A stretch of DNA of 60,000 nt from contig OU612069.1 of assembly GCA_914767715.1 (NCBI GenBank), positions 5,334,001 through 5,394,000 of the forward strand, in the 5' to 3' direction. The notes beneath the pieces are model-generated. The model was not told the origin of the DNA. It was given only the letters and a program-made list of their open reading frames with translations, and made no database searches. Made by a program: the position numbers and the translations under genes. Below are positions 57,752 through 60,000 of this stretch, one piece after another. This DNA is from Membranipora membranacea. Taxonomy: Eukaryota > Bryozoa > Gymnolaemata > Cheilostomatida > Membraniporidae. The stretch's first letter is position 1, and each line of letters starts with the position of its first letter.

Positions 57752-60000
57752 CTAGTCCATGAAATAATCTTGATACCTTGAAGGCAGCCTCCTTTCTCTC
57801 CTTCTTCCAACACTTACAGCAGGCCCATCAGGGTGACTAGTATTGTGTGATTGAGAAGTGTTGTTTTGACCTAAGTCAGGAGGAATGCTATCATCTGACC
57901 CATCAGGCTGTATGATAGGCCTTGGGGACACCATATTGTCGTAAGTATATCTATCTTGGGTTGTAGTTGTAGTCATGAAGTCATCACCCAGATCATCTGG
58001 ATCTAGGATAAGATCATCATCTGATTGGTCCATCCCATGCTGAGACATGAAGTCACCCAGGTCAGGTTCAACTTCAGTCGGGTTAGGACTATATAATTTC
58101 AATCTGCTGTGATGCTCTATCACCTCCTTTCCCTTCTCTGATAGTACATAGGTGTCAAAATCTAGTACTTTAATGATAGAGTGAGGTCCACTAAATTTTG
58201 TTTCCATCTTGGAGGGATTTATCTTTTTGACCAACACTCTATCACCGACCTTTAGAGGGGTGTGTATCAAGTGGTCATAACCCTCCATTTGTATGTTCGG
58301 GGCCCCCAGACACTTGCTGTAAACATACTTTATCTTTTCATTTAGCTTCCGTACGTAATCTGTTACCGGTATATTGTCACCTGGAGGACAGAGCACAGCT
58401 GGAAGTCTCACCTCTCTGCCTAACATAACCATGTTCGGGGAGAACCCTGTAGCAGAGTGAGGAGTGGCTCTGTAGGCGGACATTACAGTATCTAGGAGAT
58501 CATCCCACTCTAGTTGGGTATGCTCCACACAGGTACGTAACTGCGATGTAACCGTCCCAATCACTCGTTCGGCATAGGAGTTACCCATTGGGTGATACCT
58601 TGCCGAGAATGTTTGTTTAAACTGGCCCAGATTGCTCAGCTCTTTCATCAGCTCAGAGATGAAGGCGCTGCCACGGTCCGAATGCAGTACTCGGCTATAG
58701 CCAAAATTGGCAAACAGGCCCTTGTATAAACTTTTAGCACAGGACTCAGCATCAGGTTGGGCAAGAGGATATGCCTCTGCCCAACGAGAAAAGTGCTCGA
58801 TGGCCATTAATATGTATGTATTTTCATTAGTTGTCCGTTGTAGGGGACCAATGAAATCAAGGCTCACCTGATCCATAATGGTCCCTACTACTAGATTCCG
58901 ATGGTTGACACGGTTTCTAGTCAATTTACTCATTTGGCAACTGGTACATGATTTAACAAACAATCTGATATCAGACTGCATGTCATGCCAGTAATAATAT
59001 AATCTGAGCCTTGACTCCGTCCTGTCCATGCCACTGTGATCCATCTCATGGAACGATTTTATCAGCTTTGCCTGGTAATATTCCGGCACCAAAATTTTAT
59101 CTTCGTTCTCAGGATGAGTTGTGATCATTAATACACCGTCCTGGAATTTCATTGAGGGCATTTTACCAATATAGAATCGAGTAATTCGAGGTAAATGCTT
59201 GCAGTTCTTATGTGATATACTTTTATTCTCTTTTAGACTCTGAATGATAGGCATGAGATGTGGATCTTCAGCTTGAGCCAGCACTAGTTCATCCGTGGAT
59301 AGACCAACGGAGAAGTCAACTGACCGGACTGTGAAACCACATTCATCCTCAGGTTCCTTGCTGAGAGGTTGCTGCGATGCTGAAGGGAGTCGAGATAAAG
59401 CATCAGCATTAGAGTGCAGGCGACCTGGTCTATGAATCACATCAAATTTATATGAGCCCAGGACCTCCAACCATCTGGCTAGAATTCCCTGTGGATTCTT
59501 GAGATTGTGTAACCATATCAGAGAGTGATGGTCAACCCGACATACAAACTCTGACCCATACAGGTATGTATGGAAATGTCTTACGGCAGACACTAGTGCT
59601 AGCATTTCCTGTTTAGTCACTGGATATTTCTTTTGACTATCTGAGAGTCTTTTACTAAAGAAAGCAATGGGTTTTTCATCCCCATCCTTATCAATCTGAG
59701 CCAGTACAGCTCCCATAGCTTCACCACTACAGTCAGTGTCCAAAATGAAAGGTATTGTCCAGTCTGGGAATGACAGAGATGTGAAACTCGCTAAATGGTC
59801 CTTTAATGTCTGGAATGCATTTTGGCATTCCTCATTCCATGCGAGTTTCCTTGACTGGTTTTTCTTTTTCAACAGGTCGAACAGAGGGACAGCAATCTCT
59901 GCAAACCTCTCCACAAACTTCCTGTAATACCCTGTGAGACCAAGGAAACTTCTCAGCTCTTTTATGCAGGTAGGAGTGGACACTTCCTGAATTGCCTTTA
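57752..60000 (-). CDS. Ty3/gypsy-type retrotransposon pol, 3' part (RT end, RNase H, integrase)
   Basis: The minus-strand frame is open from the window edge to a stop at 57752-57754. The codon at 59983 is GTG, not a real start, and the frame continues leftwards of it to 60000. Residue numbers count from 59983. RT end: LRSFLGLTGYYRKF (10-23). RNase H: D84, E126, D151, D194. Integrase zinc finger: H312, H316, C346, C349. Integrase core: D376, D436, E472, spaced D-x59-D-x35-E. A C-terminal extension (about 540-743) ends acidic and then basic. All catalytic residues are present and there is no frameshift, so this copy looks young. No env frame follows in the window. Confidence 0.95.
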   Translation of the reverse strand, partial: KAIQEVSTPTCIKELRSFLGLTGYYRKFVERFAEIAVPLFDLLKKKNQSRKLAWNEECQNAFQTLKDHLASFTSLSFPDWTIPFILDTDCSGEAMGAVLAQIDKDGDEKPIAFFSKRLSDSQKKYPVTKQEMLALVSAVRHFHTYLYGSEFVCRVDHHSLIWLHNLKNPQGILARWLEVLGSYKFDVIHRPGRLHSNADALSRLPSASQQPLSKEPEDECGFTVRSVDFSVGLSTDELVLAQAEDPHLMPIIQSLKENKSISHKNCKHLPRITRFYIGKMPSMKFQDGVLMITTHPENEDKILVPEYYQAKLIKSFHEMDHSGMDRTESRLRLYYYWHDMQSDIRLFVKSCTSCQMSKLTRNRVNHRNLVVGTIMDQVSLDFIGPLQRTTNENTYILMAIEHFSRWAEAYPLAQPDAESCAKSLYKGLFANFGYSRVLHSDRGSAFISELMKELSNLGQFKQTFSARYHPMGNSYAERVIGTVTSQLRTCVEHTQLEWDDLLDTVMSAYRATPHSATGFSPNMVMLGREVRLPAVLCPPGDNIPVTDYVRKLNEKIKYVYSKCLGAPNIQMEGYDHLIHTPLKVGDRVLVKKINPSKMETKFSGPHSIIKVLDFDTYVLSEKGKEVIEHHSRLKLYSPNPTEVEPDLGDFMSQHGMDQSDDDLILDPDDLGDDFMTTTTTQDRYTYDNMVSPRPIIQPDGSDDSIPPDLGQNNTSQSHNTSHPDGPAVSVGRRRERRLPSRYQDYFMD

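Noticed and set aside
1-60000. CRISPR arrays, riboswitches, bacterial operons or rRNA genes
   Set aside because: Nothing with regular direct repeats and unique spacers, and no rRNA-like sequence; the window is clearly eukaryotic.

Overview
This is eukaryotic nuclear DNA, AT-rich and gene-poor, with spliced exons (GT..AG, conserved phases), LINE, hAT, pogo, piggyBac and Ty3/gypsy sequences. The clearest host gene is an animal-type phosphopantothenoylcysteine decarboxylase (PPCDC). Gene content and repeat types suggest an invertebrate animal; the phylum cannot be fixed from sequence alone. There are no bacterial operons, CRISPR arrays or rRNA genes.

Layout. 1-3.7 kb is non-coding with old dispersed repeats. 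3.7-6.1 kb holds a decayed, intron-bearing piggyBac-type transposase gene (acidic exon, RGG-rich exon, catalytic body, C-terminal zinc finger). 7.4-14 kb is LINE debris and the first copy of a large duplicated block. On the minus strand, from 34.8 kb to at least 11.4 kb, lies a leucine-rich-repeat gene; four exons join in phase, and the two 141-nt LRR exons sit in the two copies of that block. A small plus-strand spliced gene (17.1-18.8 kb, about 94 codons, unrecognised) lies inside its long intron. 24.5-27.7 kb has a perfect 22-bp hairpin and a tandem array of about 350-bp units. 27.8-32.9 kb is the second copy of the duplicated block, with a hAT-type element in it.

38.7-50.7 kb is a complex tandem duplication with units of several kb. 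Comparing units exposes three precise DNA-transposon insertions against empty sites: about 1.73 kb at 39.9-41.7 kb, 627 bp at 43.1-43.7 kb (TTAA), and 266 bp at 46.8-47.0 kb (CACTG ends). 52.8-55.4 kb is PPCDC on the minus strand in three coding exons, with an apparent one-base frameshift in exon 1 and a pogo-type element in intron 2. 56.6-60 kb has a 45-bp minisatellite, a possible LTR and the 3' part of a Ty3/gypsy pol gene that runs off the window.

The most unusual pattern is that three unrelated non-autonomous DNA transposons (hAT-like with 8-bp TSD, TTAA-type, TA-type pogo) each carry an internal tRNA-like segment. Most of the window is transposon-shaped non-coding DNA; only PPCDC, the LRR gene and perhaps the small 17-kb gene look like host genes.
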